Shown one piece after another: positions 48,101 to 57,856 of a stretch of 64,000 bases of DNA. A model generated the notes under the pieces. The model was given only the letters and a program-made list of their open reading frames with translations. It was not told the DNA's origin and made no database searches. The translations under genes were made by a program, and so were the position numbers. Positions within the stretch are counted from its first letter, which is position 1; every line of letters begins with the position of its first letter. Source of the stretch: an uncultured Myxococcales bacterium (lineage in GTDB: Bacteria; Myxococcota_A; UBA9042); NCBI GenBank assembly GCA_903842345.1, contig CAIMLR010000028.1:1-64000 (forward strand), given 5' to 3'.

Positions 48101-48398
48101 TCACAGCCTTGCGGACATCATCGAAGCGCACACGGAAGGCACGGTGCTGCGCGTGCGGCCAAAACTGATGACGGTGGCAACGATGCTGCTGGGGCTTGTG
48201 CCGTTGCTGTGGGCGGACGGCGCGGGCGCGGATGTGATGAAGCGGATCGCCGCGCCGATGGTGGGCGGCCTGCTGTCCAGCGCGTTCCTGACGCTGGAGC
48301 TGATCCCGGTTGTGTACACGTACTGGCGGTACGCGCAGCTGAAGCGGGCGCAGAAGACCGGACGGGATTTGGCGGAGGTTTGCGGGTTGACGTTGTAG
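45120..48398 (+). CDS. cusA: Heavy-metal RND efflux pump (CusA/CzcA family)
   Basis: The 1092-residue inner-membrane pump uses the proton gradient to expel metal ions. It has the twelve-helix RND layout with two large periplasmic loops. The N-terminal DAIPDLSDPQVIVFTEYPGRSP is the HME-RND signature. D405 in GATVDAEIVMIE occupies the same position as the proton-relay aspartate of CusA. Of the three Cu(I) methionines of E. coli CusA, two are kept (PLAMVET and RIDMLTTG); the third place reads LGVQVGDV, with valine. The body is closer to CusA than CzcA. The gene starts with GTG overlapping the cusB stop. Confidence 0.92.
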   Translation: MIARLIDWSARNRGFVLLFYAALTAAAIQTVSHLQLDAIPDLSDPQVIVFTEYPGRSPTLVEDQVTYPLASSLLAAPHVSAVRGWSMFGMSFLYVLFEEGTALAQARARVTESLASVRDKLPEGVAPTLGPDASGVGWVYEYALRDKSGKQDLGQLRALQDFTLKLALESVPGVAQVASVGGHQQQFRVVLDPQRMQARGVTVTDIADVVRKSNLEVGGRLLEMSGRESFVRGRGLIGDPHALEQVALRPSADGNPTRLGDVAHVEVGGDLRRGIAELDGEGETVGGIVIARNGENALAVIDRVQARVDELRATLPDGVELVETYNRATLIRRAIDTLKHALGEEMVTVSLVIALFLLHFRSALLPILSLPLAVLFSFLPLVALNVPATIMSLGGIAIAIGATVDAEIVMIEACHKKLEHAPPGLSLKERTKLLHEAAAEVTPAIVASLLIVAVSFLPVFALNGQAGRLFRPLALAKTFVMLSAAVLSVTLAPALRDLLLRGKMRPESQHPVSRAIIAVYRPFVHVALGNPKTTLLIGLLAILSAIPPALDLGQEFMPALNEGDLLFMPTTLPNLSTTEARRQLQLQDAAIKKLPEVKRVFGKIGRADTPTDPAPLAMVETIVQLQPRETWPKATHKRWHTDRAPHFLRGLCLKFWPELEPETQEELVAKLNAAVQMPGWTNAWTMPIKTRIDMLTTGVRTPIGVQIHGPDLPAIEQAGAELAALLRTLPGTRSAFYERLEGGSYLDIVPNRERLAQLGVQVGDVMDVVALALGAEPLTTVLDGRKRFPIVLTLPEDARSHVAQLQQLLIPLPPGSDGKPRALHLQDLADVKLTTGPPMLREEGGQLVGTVYVDLEPAADLSRYVEKAKETVERARTDGRVHVAKGAYLRWTGQYELLAEMKARMTVLVPLALLLIALLLYLQFRHVTEVAIVFLSIPFALVGSVWLLWALDYRLSTAVLVGVIALCGLAAQTGVVMIVYIDQAFLRRLRADQIHSLADIIEAHTEGTVLRVRPKLMTVATMLLGLVPLLWADGAGADVMKRIAAPMVGGLLSSAFLTLELIPVVYTYWRYAQLKRAQKTGRDLAEVCGLTL

Positions 48399-48434
48399 CG
48401 GGTGCACTCGCGGACCGCGCACCGGCCCCCTCGC

Positions 48435-49397
48435 TCACGGCATCAACAGGATCTTGCCTGTCATCCGCGCGCCCTCGCTGAGGTGCAGGGCTTCTTCCGC
48501 CGCGGTCAGCGGAAACCGCTGCGCGATCGGCAATTTCACTTGCCCCGCGGCGATCGCATCGACCAACGGACGCATGCGCGCGCCCGTGATCACGCCGAGG
48601 ATGGGCCGCGACGAAAACGGCGGCACGAGCACTTGCACCATCGCCAGCGGCGAGTCGCCTGCGACCATCACGTGCTTGCCGCCCGTGGCCAGGAGCGCCC
48701 GACAGCGCGGCCCGGAGTAGCCGCCCGCGCAATCGACGATGAGGTCAAAGGGGCCGTGTGCGCGCAGTTGCTCCAGCGCGTCGCCCTGGCCATAGTCGAT
48801 GACGGCGTTGGCGCCGAGTCCGGTCACGAGCCCGGTGTTGCGCGCCGAGCACACGCCGGCGACGAACGCGCCGCGGACCCGCGCGGCGATCTGCACGCAC
48901 ATTTGCCCAACACCGCCCGATGCGCCGAGCACGGCGACGCGCTGGCCGGCGCCAATTCTGCCCATCTCCACGACGGCCATCCACGCCGTCGCGCCGACGA
49001 CGCCCAAACCGGCGGCGACGTCCAGGTCAAAGCCGGTCGGCAGGACGCAGATCTGGTCGGGCCGCACGACGACGTATTCCGCGTAGCTGCCGCGCTGGCC
49101 CCGGGAAAAATTGACCCCGCCCATGACGGCATCGCCAACCGCCACGCCGGTCACTTTGGGACCCACCGCGTCCACCGTGCCGGAGAAGTCGACGCCTGGC
49201 ACCACCGGCGGCGGTGGCCCAATCAGTCGCGCGGCAAAACGCAACGGCCCGCTCTGCCGCATTTTCCAGTCCACGGGATTGACGCTCGCGGCGTGGACGC
49301 GCACGCGCACTTCGCCCGCGCGCGGCTCCGGCGTCGGCAGGTCCAACAGCGCCAGCGGTGCGCCCGCCGCCCAACTCGTTTGTGCCATCGCTTTCAT
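48435..49397 (-). CDS. MDR-family NAD(P)-dependent reductase
   Basis: The 320-residue soluble enzyme belongs to the medium-chain dehydrogenase/quinone oxidoreductase family. The N-terminal GroES-like domain (VHAASVNPVDWKMR, then PGVDFSGTVDAVG) and nucleotide-binding AVLGASGGVGQMCVQIA are clear. Structural and catalytic zinc cysteines are absent, so it is a zinc-free quinone- or enone-reductase-type member. It converges on cusA. GAGAAG precedes the ATG. Substrate is unknown. Confidence 0.82.
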   Translation of the reverse strand: MKAMAQTSWAAGAPLALLDLPTPEPRAGEVRVRVHAASVNPVDWKMRQSGPLRFAARLIGPPPPVVPGVDFSGTVDAVGPKVTGVAVGDAVMGGVNFSRGQRGSYAEYVVVRPDQICVLPTGFDLDVAAGLGVVGATAWMAVVEMGRIGAGQRVAVLGASGGVGQMCVQIAARVRGAFVAGVCSARNTGLVTGLGANAVIDYGQGDALEQLRAHGPFDLIVDCAGGYSGPRCRALLATGGKHVMVAGDSPLAMVQVLVPPFSSRPILGVITGARMRPLVDAIAAGQVKLPIAQRFPLTAAEEALHLSEGARMTGKILLMP

Positions 49398-49488
49398 GGT
49401 GCTTCTCGCCGGCGAATCGCCTTGGCTGAGGATAGCCGCCGCGCGCGTTCAGGCAATGGTCGCCCGCACGATTCTGCCGCTCAGGCCA

Positions 49489-52400
49489 TCAGGCGGATTC
49501 TGCGTTTGCCAAGCGCGGATGGCCCGCGATGCCGTCGCGCAGCACTTCAAGCGCCTTGTCAAAGTCAAACGCGTTCACCGCGCGGCCCAAGTCACTCTCC
49601 ACGTCGCCCAGCGCGGCACGCAGCATCCCCGCGCTTTCCCGGAACGTCCGCAGCGCCCGCGCGTCGTCGTTGATCAGCAGGGATTCCAGTTCGCGCACCG
49701 TGAGCCGCAACAACGCCCAGTCCACCGATTCCGACGTCATCGGGTTCGCCGGGCGCAAGCAACTGCGCAAGGCAATGACCAGTTCGCCCAGCACGTCGTC
49801 CAGCTCTGCCAATTCCGCCTGCAGCGTCGCCGGGTCCCGCTGGTCCGGACTCAAGCTGGCTTCCAGCTGCGTGGCAAGCTGGCGCACGGTCTCCGCACCC
49901 ATCGTCGCCGCCAAGCCCTTGAGCGTGTGCGCCTCGCGCTGCGCATCGGTCCAGCGCTTCGCTTCCACGTGGCGGCGCAGCGTTGTCACCGTGTTCCCGC
50001 GTTCGTCGCAGAAGCGCCGCAGCAGGCGCTCATAGGCGCTCCAGTCACCTTCCAGCACGCTCAGGCACGCGCTGATGTCCAGACCCTCGATTCGGGCAAG
50101 GCGTTCGCTCAGCTGGCTGTCATCCTTGGGCGAAGGCGCGAGCAACGGCGGCGTCCGGTCGCGCAGCACCGCGCCGGTCCAGCGGCAGATGGTCGCGAAC
50201 AGCGCGTCGGGGCGAATCGGCTTGGCGATGAAGTCGTCCATTCCGGCTTCCTGACACGCCAGCTTGTCCTCGGCAAAGGCGCTCGCGGTCATCGCCAGAA
50301 TCGGCGTGTGGACGGACGAGGGCCGGAGCCGAAGTTCGCGCGTCGCGGTCAGGCCATCCATCACGGGCATTTGCACGTCCATCAGGATCGTGTCGTAGGC
50401 CTTGGTCTCGGCGCGCGCCAAAGCTTCTTCGCCATTGGCGGCGATGTCGACGACAAATCCCTGGGATCGCAGCAAGTCGCATGCGACTTCCTGATTGATG
50501 GCGTCGTCTTCGACGAGCAGCAGGCGCACGCGATCCGGCGAGACGCCAACGCGAATCGCCCGCGCGACGCCGCTCACGGGAGCCGACGCGATCCCGCGGT
50601 CGCCGAGCATCGACGGCGTAAACGGCAACTCAAACCAGAACGTGCTGCCGATCCCCGGGCGACTTTCCACGCCAATCGTGCCGCCCATGAGTTGCACGAG
50701 ACTGCGCGAGATTGCCAAGCCCAGGCCAGTGCCGCCGTACTTCCGCGTTGTCGACACGTCCGCCTGCTCAAACGGCTCAAACATGCGCGTCACTTGTTGC
50801 GCCGTCATCCCGATGCCGGAGTCCTGCATTTCAAAGCGCAGGTGAATTGAATCGCCGGTGGCCGACACGGGCGTTACGCGCAGAATCACGCCACCTTGCG
50901 CGGTGAACTTGACCGCGTTGCTGCCCAGGTTCAGCAGGATCTGGTTCAACCGCAGCGCATCGCCGCCCAGCCACCGCGGCAGTCCCGGGTCGGCCTCAAC
51001 CGTGAACGTGACGTTCTTCTCGCGGGCGCGTTCGCCGATGCTGTCGCGCAGGTTCTCGAGCACTTCGTCCAGCATGAACTCGGCCTGCTCGATTTGCAGC
51101 TTGCCCGCCTCGACTTTGGACAGGTCCAGAATGTCATTGATGAGCGAGAGCAAATGCTTGGCCGACCGCCCGATCTTGGCGATGCGGTCCCGCTGATCCG
51201 GCCGCGGATCGGCGTGGTCGAGCAGGTGCGTGAGGCCGATGATCGCGTTCATCGGCGTGCGGATTTCATGGCTCATGTTGGCGAGAAAGCTGCTCTTGGC
51301 TTGGTTGGCCGCCTCCGCGCGCTGCTGCGCGAGCGCGAGATCCAGCGTCCGGCTCACGACCAACTGCTCCAGGTGCTGGCGGTACTCGCTGAGCTCAGTG
51401 CTCATCTGATTGAATTCCGTGACGTCTTCCTTCACCGCCAAAAAGTGCGTGATGCGCCCGTCCGGCTGGCGGATCGGCGCCAGGGTCGCACGTTCGACGT
51501 ACTCGGTCTGATCTTTGCGGCGATTGATGAATTCGCCCTGCCACGACTCGCCACGCGCCAAGTGCGCCCACATATCCTGATACGTCTCCGGCGGCGTACT
51601 GCCTGACTGCAGGAACCGCGGATTTTGGCCAATCGCTTCCTCGCGCGTGTAGCCCGTCTGGCGCACGAACGCCGCGTTCACGTACTCAATCCGCGAATCC
51701 ACGTCCGTAATCGCGATGCTTTCCGGGCTCTGGTCGACCGCCATCAGGAGCTTGCGGTTCTCGTCTTCAGCCGATTGCAGGGCGGCCAAATCGCGCAGCG
51801 CGGTCAGGCCATAGCTGACGCTCTCAACCAGCGACGCGAGCAACTGGGTTTCCTCCGCATCAAATGCCGCTGGATTTGACGCATAGGCGACGACGCACAG
51901 CGTGGCGTGGCCGTCCTTGGGCAGAATCGGCAGGCAGATGCCAGACTGGAACCCGTGCTTCTCCGCCACCGGTTGGAACGGTGCCATCCGTGGATCCACG
52001 TCGATGTGCTGCACGACTTCGACCCGATTCTCGCGAATCGCTGTGCTCACCGGGCGCTGTCCCTCGGCATTGTCGGCCCACGTGATCGGCAGACCGTCGA
52101 GGTGGCCATCCACAGCGCCGGCAGAAGCTGCGGACGTCACGGACTTTGCCGCGTCGTTTTCGCCGCGTGCGACCCAGCACATCCGGTAGCCGCCGACCTC
52201 GACCATCGCCTCGACCACGCCGCGCAGCAGGGCTTGCTCGTCGTCGGCGTGCAGCACCACACGCATGGCCGCTGCCAGAAGCCGTTGCTCGCGGTTGATG
52301 CGGCGAAGCGTCGCCTCGGTCGCCTTTGTCGCCGTGATGTCCGTCCAGATGGCGGCCAACAGGGTTTCACCCGCCAGCGCAATCGGTTTCGCGCTGACCC

Positions 52401-54744
52401 GGATGTCGTGGAGCGTGCCGTCGGCCGCCCGCACGCGCGTTTCAGCCGTCGCGCCAGACGGTTGGGTCATCCGGTCTGCCAACGCCACCACTTCGTCATA
52501 CGTCAGGCTGACCTGAAATTCATCGATGGTGAGCGCGGCGAACTGTTCACGCGTGTAGCCAAACGTGGTGTGCGCCGCGTCATTGAACTCCACAAAACGG
52601 TGGCTCTGGACATCAATCAGGGCGATCGCGTCAAGCGCTTGACTGGCCAACGCGGTGAAAATCCCCTCGCGATCGGCGAGCGCGGCCTTGGCCGTCACCT
52701 CAGCTGTGACGTCGCGCATCGTGCCGACCACCTTGGTCGCTTGGCCGGCGGCGTTGTACGTGATCAGGCCGCGGGAGTGGATGTAGCGGAGGTTGCCCCG
52801 CACGGTCAGCAGGCGGTAGTTGTTCTCCGGCTCGGTATGCTCGGCGATCGCGCGATTGAACACTTCAGCCGCAGTCGGCTGATCGTCGGCGTGGATCATC
52901 GCGAACAGCGCCTCTGGGGTGTTGGCGAACGTCGCCGGATCCGCCTCCAGGATCGCGTAGAAACCGGTCGATCCGCGAAGCGCTGACCCGTTCAGGTCGA
53001 CCAACCACGAGCCGCTGTGTGCGAGCGATTCGGCCCGCTCGGTCAGCCGCTCATTCTCCAGCAGCCTCGCCTCCGCGGCGTGCCGGGTGCGGGACTCGCG
53101 CAGCGCCCCACGCTTGGCTTCCAGATCCAGCGCCGTCTCCGCGAGAAGTCCAGCCTCCACCTCGGCAAAAGCCCCAGGCATCTTGTCGTAGATCGTCAAA
53201 GCGCCGTACACGCGATCGCCATCCCAAAGCGGCACGGCGATGGCCGACCGCACGCCCATTTCCTGGAGAAAAGTGCGCGCTGGATGGTCCGCAGCCAGGC
53301 GCGGAATCTCGGAAACCACCACGGTCCGGTACTCGCGGATCGCCGTGCCGGTGGGGCCGTGGTTGAGATCCTCCTCGCCCCACGAGATTGAGCTCCGCGC
53401 GATCGCGTCGATGCCCGCGCCCGCGGCGCCCGCGACTGCAACGCTGCGAGCGGCATCGTCGTTGGCCAGCGCGATCCACGCGTACGGATAGGTCTGCGTC
53501 CCGACGATCGCGTTGCACACGGCCGCGTAGAGATCGCTGTCCGTCAACATCACCTGATGGACGCCGCGCACCGCCAGCATCACGTTCAGCGCCCGGTTGG
53601 CCCGCACCGTGTGTTCCATACGCCCCAGCGACCGGGCCATTGCGTCAAAGTTCGCCGCCAACGCTCCGAGCTCCCGCACGGCGGGACCGGACTCGACGCG
53701 ACTGGCCAGATCGCCCGCGCCCAAGCGATCGGTCGCCCGTGTGAGCGCGGCAATCGGGCGCACGACCCAACGCTTTGCCGATTGCCACAGGGCGAGCATC
53801 AACAGGCTCAAGGCGGTGGCCGCCACCAAGCCCGCCCAACGCGCCGACGTTGGTGCCGCCGCAAGCACCGCGTCGACGGGCTCGGACACCCAAAGCGCCA
53901 GATGCTCCGAGCCATGCGTGCCGTACTTCTTGTATGCAGCGACGCGTTCTATCCCATCCACGCCGGTCACTTCGTCCTGCCCGTTGAAGTCCTGTCCACG
54001 CATGCTCAGGAACAGCGGTTCGTTCACGAGAACGCGGCCGATCAAGCCTTTGACCTCCGGGTAGCGATAGAGGATTCGTCCGGACATGTCCAAAAGACCG
54101 ATCGCCCGCGACGGCGCGAAGTAATTGGTCTCCAAGCTGAATCGCAGCCAGTTTTGATCGAGCGTGACGTTGATTATGGCCACGACTTGACCGGTGTCGT
54201 CGCGCACGGCGGCGAAGATGGGGAGCACAAGCTTGCCAGTCACCGGCCCAATCGTTGCCGCGCCGACAACCGGGTCAGCCCTTTTCAGGGCGGCGGCCAA
54301 TTCCGGCACGTCGTCCAGCTCAATGCGCTTCGCTCCCTCGACGGCGCTGCACAGGACGTCCCCGGTCAGGCTGACGACGGCGACGTTGGCGAATTCGCTC
54401 TCGCGACCGCGCCGCGCCTCCGCGCACAGCTTGGAACAGGTTCGGGTGTCGGGACGGAGGAGTCGCGGATCGCTGCTCAAAAGGCGTGCGAGTTGGATGC
54501 CGGACTCTTCGATGAGGCTGTGCTGCCTCGCGATGGCGTCGGCGACGTACGATAATTTGGCCTTTTCGGCCGCGAGCGCGATGGTTCTTTCGTGTTGGAC
54601 CATCGCCAACACGCCGGTCAGCAAGAGCGCGCCAACGCAGACGAAAATAAGCGACAGACGTCCGCGCAGTCCGGAAAAATGCCCGCGTGGCTCCGAGCGT
54701 GCCCGCTTGACGGATGCGAGGTTGCTGCTCGCCGGTCGCGTCAT
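49489..54744 (-). CDS. Large hybrid histidine kinase (1751 aa)
   Basis: The protein is a membrane sensor with many input modules. It has a membrane helix near residue 30, a periplasmic dCache-type sensor (50-290), a second helix and a HAMP domain, then a GAF domain, two PAS domains, another GAF and a third PAS. The HisKA domain has H1159 in SHEIRTP. The ATPase domain carries [12 protein letters not shown], the receiver has D1456 in LMDVQMP, and a histidine phosphotransfer domain has H1606 in AHTLKGLA. A full internal phosphorelay is therefore encoded; no partner regulator is adjacent. GGAGG precedes the ATG, chosen over an upstream TTG. Confidence 0.9.
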   Translation of the reverse strand: MTRPASSNLASVKRARSEPRGHFSGLRGRLSLIFVCVGALLLTGVLAMVQHERTIALAAEKAKLSYVADAIARQHSLIEESGIQLARLLSSDPRLLRPDTRTCSKLCAEARRGRESEFANVAVVSLTGDVLCSAVEGAKRIELDDVPELAAALKRADPVVGAATIGPVTGKLVLPIFAAVRDDTGQVVAIINVTLDQNWLRFSLETNYFAPSRAIGLLDMSGRILYRYPEVKGLIGRVLVNEPLFLSMRGQDFNGQDEVTGVDGIERVAAYKKYGTHGSEHLALWVSEPVDAVLAAAPTSARWAGLVAATALSLLMLALWQSAKRWVVRPIAALTRATDRLGAGDLASRVESGPAVRELGALAANFDAMARSLGRMEHTVRANRALNVMLAVRGVHQVMLTDSDLYAAVCNAIVGTQTYPYAWIALANDDAARSVAVAGAAGAGIDAIARSSISWGEEDLNHGPTGTAIREYRTVVVSEIPRLAADHPARTFLQEMGVRSAIAVPLWDGDRVYGALTIYDKMPGAFAEVEAGLLAETALDLEAKRGALRESRTRHAAEARLLENERLTERAESLAHSGSWLVDLNGSALRGSTGFYAILEADPATFANTPEALFAMIHADDQPTAAEVFNRAIAEHTEPENNYRLLTVRGNLRYIHSRGLITYNAAGQATKVVGTMRDVTAEVTAKAALADREGIFTALASQALDAIALIDVQSHRFVEFNDAAHTTFGYTREQFAALTIDEFQVSLTYDEVVALADRMTQPSGATAETRVRAADGTLHDIRVSAKPIALAGETLLAAIWTDITATKATEATLRRINREQRLLAAAMRVVLHADDEQALLRGVVEAMVEVGGYRMCWVARGENDAAKSVTSAASAGAVDGHLDGLPITWADNAEGQRPVSTAIRENRVEVVQHIDVDPRMAPFQPVAEKHGFQSGICLPILPKDGHATLCVVAYASNPAAFDAEETQLLASLVESVSYGLTALRDLAALQSAEDENRKLLMAVDQSPESIAITDVDSRIEYVNAAFVRQTGYTREEAIGQNPRFLQSGSTPPETYQDMWAHLARGESWQGEFINRRKDQTEYVERATLAPIRQPDGRITHFLAVKEDVTEFNQMSTELSEYRQHLEQLVVSRTLDLALAQQRAEAANQAKSSFLANMSHEIRTPMNAIIGLTHLLDHADPRPDQRDRIAKIGRSAKHLLSLINDILDLSKVEAGKLQIEQAEFMLDEVLENLRDSIGERAREKNVTFTVEADPGLPRWLGGDALRLNQILLNLGSNAVKFTAQGGVILRVTPVSATGDSIHLRFEMQDSGIGMTAQQVTRMFEPFEQADVSTTRKYGGTGLGLAISRSLVQLMGGTIGVESRPGIGSTFWFELPFTPSMLGDRGIASAPVSGVARAIRVGVSPDRVRLLLVEDDAINQEVACDLLRSQGFVVDIAANGEEALARAETKAYDTILMDVQMPVMDGLTATRELRLRPSSVHTPILAMTASAFAEDKLACQEAGMDDFIAKPIRPDALFATICRWTGAVLRDRTPPLLAPSPKDDSQLSERLARIEGLDISACLSVLEGDWSAYERLLRRFCDERGNTVTTLRRHVEAKRWTDAQREAHTLKGLAATMGAETVRQLATQLEASLSPDQRDPATLQAELAELDDVLGELVIALRSCLRPANPMTSESVDWALLRLTVRELESLLINDDARALRTFRESAGMLRAALGDVESDLGRAVNAFDFDKALEVLRDGIAGHPRLANAESA

Positions 54745-55060
54745 GCGGCCTCCGAACCGAGGCAAACACCGGCCGCCAACAGGTTCGGTAAACCCATGCC
54801 ATCGATTTTACAATGATTTATAGCCTGCGGCATGCCCCACCCGTTTCTGCGTGAAGACTCCTTCGAATTCGTTGACACTACCACATTCTTGGAATGACAC
54901 AAACATGTTGCACACGTCGGCGAGACCGAGTGTGCCAGTAGGATTGCGGTGTTCCGCGGCACCCGTGGGGCTCCCAAGCGCATGCGATGGCCCCGTGAAT
55001 AACCGCGCGCACGCCGCGTTTGTAAGTACGGACGCGATGTCCTCAACGATGGAGTCAAAG
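54745..55060. other. Divergent intergenic region between kinase and repeat protein
   Basis: The 316 bases include an AT-rich patch (ATTTTACAATGATTTATAG, 54805-54823) unusual for this GC-rich DNA, probably the promoter zone of the histidine kinase. On the plus strand TTGACA at 54871 is a clean -35 element, but no good -10 follows at 16-18 bases. No gene is evident. Confidence 0.4.
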
Positions 55061-55405
55061 ATGAACATGCAGAAAAAGTCGATGGTGTGGGTGATGACGC
55101 TGCTGGTTGGCAGTTCCTTGGCTGGTGCCGCATTTGCTGGCCCCGCCGCGCGGGCCGATCGCCGCGAGGGCAGGGCGGAAGCGCGGGCGGATCGCCGTGA
55201 AGGTCGTGCGGACGCGCGCGCGGACAAGGCCGACGGTCGCGCCAAGGCCCGTGAAGATCGCGCCGCGGGACATCCAGCGGAGGCGCGCGAGGATCGCCGG
55301 GAAGGTCGCGCCAACGCCCGCGAAGATCGCCGGGACGGCCGCGCCAATGCCCGCGAGGACAAGGCCGCCGGTCGTGCCAAGGCGCGCGCTGAGCAGGGCC
55401 GCTAG
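55061..55405 (+). CDS. Secreted protein of seven tandem 11-residue repeats
   Basis: The 114-residue protein has a signal peptide ending AAFAG. It then consists almost entirely of repeats of the type RREGRANARED: seven units, all 11 residues except one of 12. Conserved positions are Gly4, Arg5 and Ala/Arg/acidic residues at 8-11. Such 11-residue periodicity is the hallmark of group 3 LEA proteins, though the high arginine content is atypical. It should be disordered and highly charged in the periplasm or outside. GGAG lies upstream of the ATG. A stress-protectant or polyanion-binding role is inferred; no neighbours help. Confidence 0.7.
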   Translation: MNMQKKSMVWVMTLLVGSSLAGAAFAGPAARADRREGRAEARADRREGRADARADKADGRAKAREDRAAGHPAEAREDRREGRANAREDRRDGRANAREDKAAGRAKARAEQGR

Positions 55406-55452
55406 CCGTCCATCGCCGACGAGGCGAGCTGCCCGTTTGCCGCAGTTGTCGT

Positions 55453-57582
55453 TCATGTCGTCGGCGGGACGCCGATCGCGCTGCGCAACGCGGCAATGGC
55501 GGGGTCGTGTCGCGTCAGGCCAAGCACTGCGAAGCACGCCGCGGCGCGCTCCACGTGAGCCAGCGCGGCCAACGGCTGCTGCTGGGCCAGGAGGGCATCG
55601 GCCTGCCGCACGTGCCACGCGCCGGTCAGCTCCGTTGGGCCCAAAGCCTGCAGGAGCTTGGCCGCACGACCCAGCCACAGCGCCTGCCGTTCCCGCTGGG
55701 CTTGGAACCGCGCAACGTCCGCCAGCGCCAGCAGACAGCGCGCCGCCAGCAGCGAATGACCGAGTTCCTCCGCGCTGGCGAGCGCTTGGTTGGCCAACAA
55801 CGCGGCGTGATCCGCGTGTTGCAGTCGCAAGAGGGCGTCGGCCGCGGCCAGGCGCAGCTCAGACAACGCCGCGACCGCGTCATCGGGAGTCGGCGTCTCC
55901 GAATGGCCCACGTGCGGCGCCAGGAGTGTCCACGCTTGCTCGCTCTGCCCCGCGGCGTTCAGGCCAGCGCCATAGGCCGCCAGCATTTCCAGCCGCAGCG
56001 GCGCACGCGTGCTCGCTGGCAGCTGCCCGACAATCCGCGCGAGCCCCTGCGCCGCGCCTTGCGGGTCGCCCGTCGCCGCCCGCAGCCGCGCCGCCGCCAT
56101 GTTCAGCCGGAGCCGCAGCGGATCGCCGCCCGCCAACCCGGCATCCGCCATCACGCCTTGCGCCTCCGCCAGCGGCCCGCGCGCCGCCGCCAGCCAGCCG
56201 CACGCCAGCAGCCAGTCGATGCGCGCGTTCAGCGCCGCGAGCCATGGCCCCGGCTCCGTTTGGGAGGTCAGCAGCGCCACCGCGCGGGCCAGATGGTGGT
56301 CCCGGGTCAACGCGGTCTTCGCCGTCGCCGCGCTCTCCTGCGCCAGCCGCGCCGCATCCCGCAAACGCCGGGCTGCCAGGTACAGCCGCGTCGCATCCTC
56401 ACGGGTCGCCTCACGCTTCTGCCCGCAGGTCTCCACCGCCATCGCGACGCGCGCGCACACCTGCCGCCGTTGCCGGGGGGACAGCCGCCGCAGCGCCGAT
56501 TCCCGCGACTGCGGCGCGCTCCACCGCCAGTCGTCAGCCACGCCCTCGATCTGGCCCGCCCGCCTCAGTTCCGCGAGCACGTCCGGCGGCGGCGTTGTCC
56601 CCAGCGCCTCGCGCAACGCGCCTGGATAGCCAGAAGGCAGCACCGCAAGCACCGCCAGGATCTGCTCGGCCACGCCCAGCGGGTGAAGCGCGATGCTCAG
56701 CATCGGCACCGGCAGCTCGGAGCTGGTCTTGGACGTGGTGCCCGGATCGATGTCCGGCATCCCGACAAGCGGCCCTCGGAGGTGCGGAAGCCCCAGCGCC
56801 CGCAGCAGCGCATCGACAAAGACGGCCGTCGATCCGAATCGTTGGCCCGGCTGCACGGCGAGCGCGCGCTGCAGCACTTCCCGCGCCTTCGTCGGCACTT
56901 CCAGGTCATCGGGCAACTGCGGCGGGTCGTCTGTCCGTGGCCGCACCGGGCGTTTTCCCGCCAGCAGCTCCACCGCCATCACCGCCAGGGCAAATTGGTC
57001 AGACGCGGGCGTCGGCGGGCCGTGCAGCAACTCGGGCGCCAAATACGCCATCGTGCCGTGGCTCAGCGGCTCGTGCGCGCGCCCATCGGTCTGCGAGCGC
57101 GCGAGGCCAAAATCCGCGAGCTTGGCGAGCTGCGCGCGCTTCTTCAGCATCACGTTTTCCGGCTTGACGTCGCAGTGCACCACGCCGGCTTCATGCGCGG
57201 TCGTCAGCGCCGACGCCAACTGTGCGAGCCACGTCGCCGCCAACGCGCGCCCCGGCGGATCGCCGCGCAGGTGTTGGCGCAGCGACCCGCCGTCAACGTA
57301 CTCCATCTCGATGAACGGCACGCCGCCGACATCCCCCAACGCGTGCACCGCCACCACGTGCGGGTGCACCACGCGCGCCGCCGCGCGCGCTTCCAGCAGC
57401 GTCTTGAGCGCCGCGGTTTCCAGATCGGGAACGTGATCCAGCACTTTTACGGCGACGCGGCGGTCCAGCAGTTCGTCGTGGGCGAGGTAGACGGTGCCCA
57501 TGCCGCCTTGACCGAGCACGCGCTCGATCAGCAGCGCGTGGTTCAGGCGATGACCGGGGCGCAGCGTGGGCTGGTGGGACAT
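55453..57582 (-). CDS. Ser/Thr kinase with HCD catalytic loop and helical-repeat tail
   Basis: The 709-residue protein has an N-terminal kinase domain (about 15-270): GQGGMGTVY, K46, D138, and DFG at 157-159. The catalytic loop reads HCDVKPEN, so the arginine before the aspartate is replaced by cysteine (C137), as in non-RD kinases that do not need activation-loop phosphorylation. The other 400 residues are helical repeats of TPR type (AALLANQALASAEELGHSLLAARCLLALADVARFQ) with no membrane helix. It therefore looks like a soluble kinase with a protein-binding tail. GGAGGATG precedes the ATG. It diverges from the Cys-rich lipoprotein gene. Confidence 0.87.
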   Translation of the reverse strand: MSHQPTLRPGHRLNHALLIERVLGQGGMGTVYLAHDELLDRRVAVKVLDHVPDLETAALKTLLEARAAARVVHPHVVAVHALGDVGGVPFIEMEYVDGGSLRQHLRGDPPGRALAATWLAQLASALTTAHEAGVVHCDVKPENVMLKKRAQLAKLADFGLARSQTDGRAHEPLSHGTMAYLAPELLHGPPTPASDQFALAVMAVELLAGKRPVRPRTDDPPQLPDDLEVPTKAREVLQRALAVQPGQRFGSTAVFVDALLRALGLPHLRGPLVGMPDIDPGTTSKTSSELPVPMLSIALHPLGVAEQILAVLAVLPSGYPGALREALGTTPPPDVLAELRRAGQIEGVADDWRWSAPQSRESALRRLSPRQRRQVCARVAMAVETCGQKREATREDATRLYLAARRLRDAARLAQESAATAKTALTRDHHLARAVALLTSQTEPGPWLAALNARIDWLLACGWLAAARGPLAEAQGVMADAGLAGGDPLRLRLNMAAARLRAATGDPQGAAQGLARIVGQLPASTRAPLRLEMLAAYGAGLNAAGQSEQAWTLLAPHVGHSETPTPDDAVAALSELRLAAADALLRLQHADHAALLANQALASAEELGHSLLAARCLLALADVARFQAQRERQALWLGRAAKLLQALGPTELTGAWHVRQADALLAQQQPLAALAHVERAAACFAVLGLTRHDPAIAALRSAIGVPPTT

Positions 57583-57788
57583 CAGGCATCCTCCGCCCGG
57601 CCAGTTTGCCATGGCTTGGGTCGGCTGGTCGAGTGTCGAGAAATCCAACAATGTGGGAATTGCCTGCAGTCGGCCCGTGCGCGTGTGCGTCCCGATGCGC
57701 TGCGGCGCCGGTTTCATGGCCGCGGATTCCGTTTCCGCATCAAGTTCTTGCGCGTTGTTTGGCGCCACTGGCAGAGGGCGCGGAGACG

Positions 57789-57804
57789 TGGCACACTTCC
57801 TGCA
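57789..57804 (+). promoter_or_regulatory. Sigma-54-type promoter of the Cys-rich lipoprotein
   Basis: TGGCAC-N5-CTGCA matches the -24/-12 consensus TGGCAC-N5-TTGCA except for one base, with the exact GG-N10-GC spacing. It lies 52 bases before the ATG. Confidence 0.6.
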
Positions 57805-57856
57805 ACACGTAGTAGCACGCAGGGTTGTCCAAATGGCCATGCGAGAGGGGAATGTC

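Noticed and set aside
49111-50850. 579-residue frame antisense to the hybrid histidine kinase
   Set aside because: Composition is typical of a shadow frame, and the opposite strand encodes complete receiver and phosphotransfer domains.
55107-57167. 686-residue Pro/Ala/Arg-rich plus-strand frame
   Set aside because: It overlaps the repeat protein and is antisense to a full kinase; low complexity with no motif.
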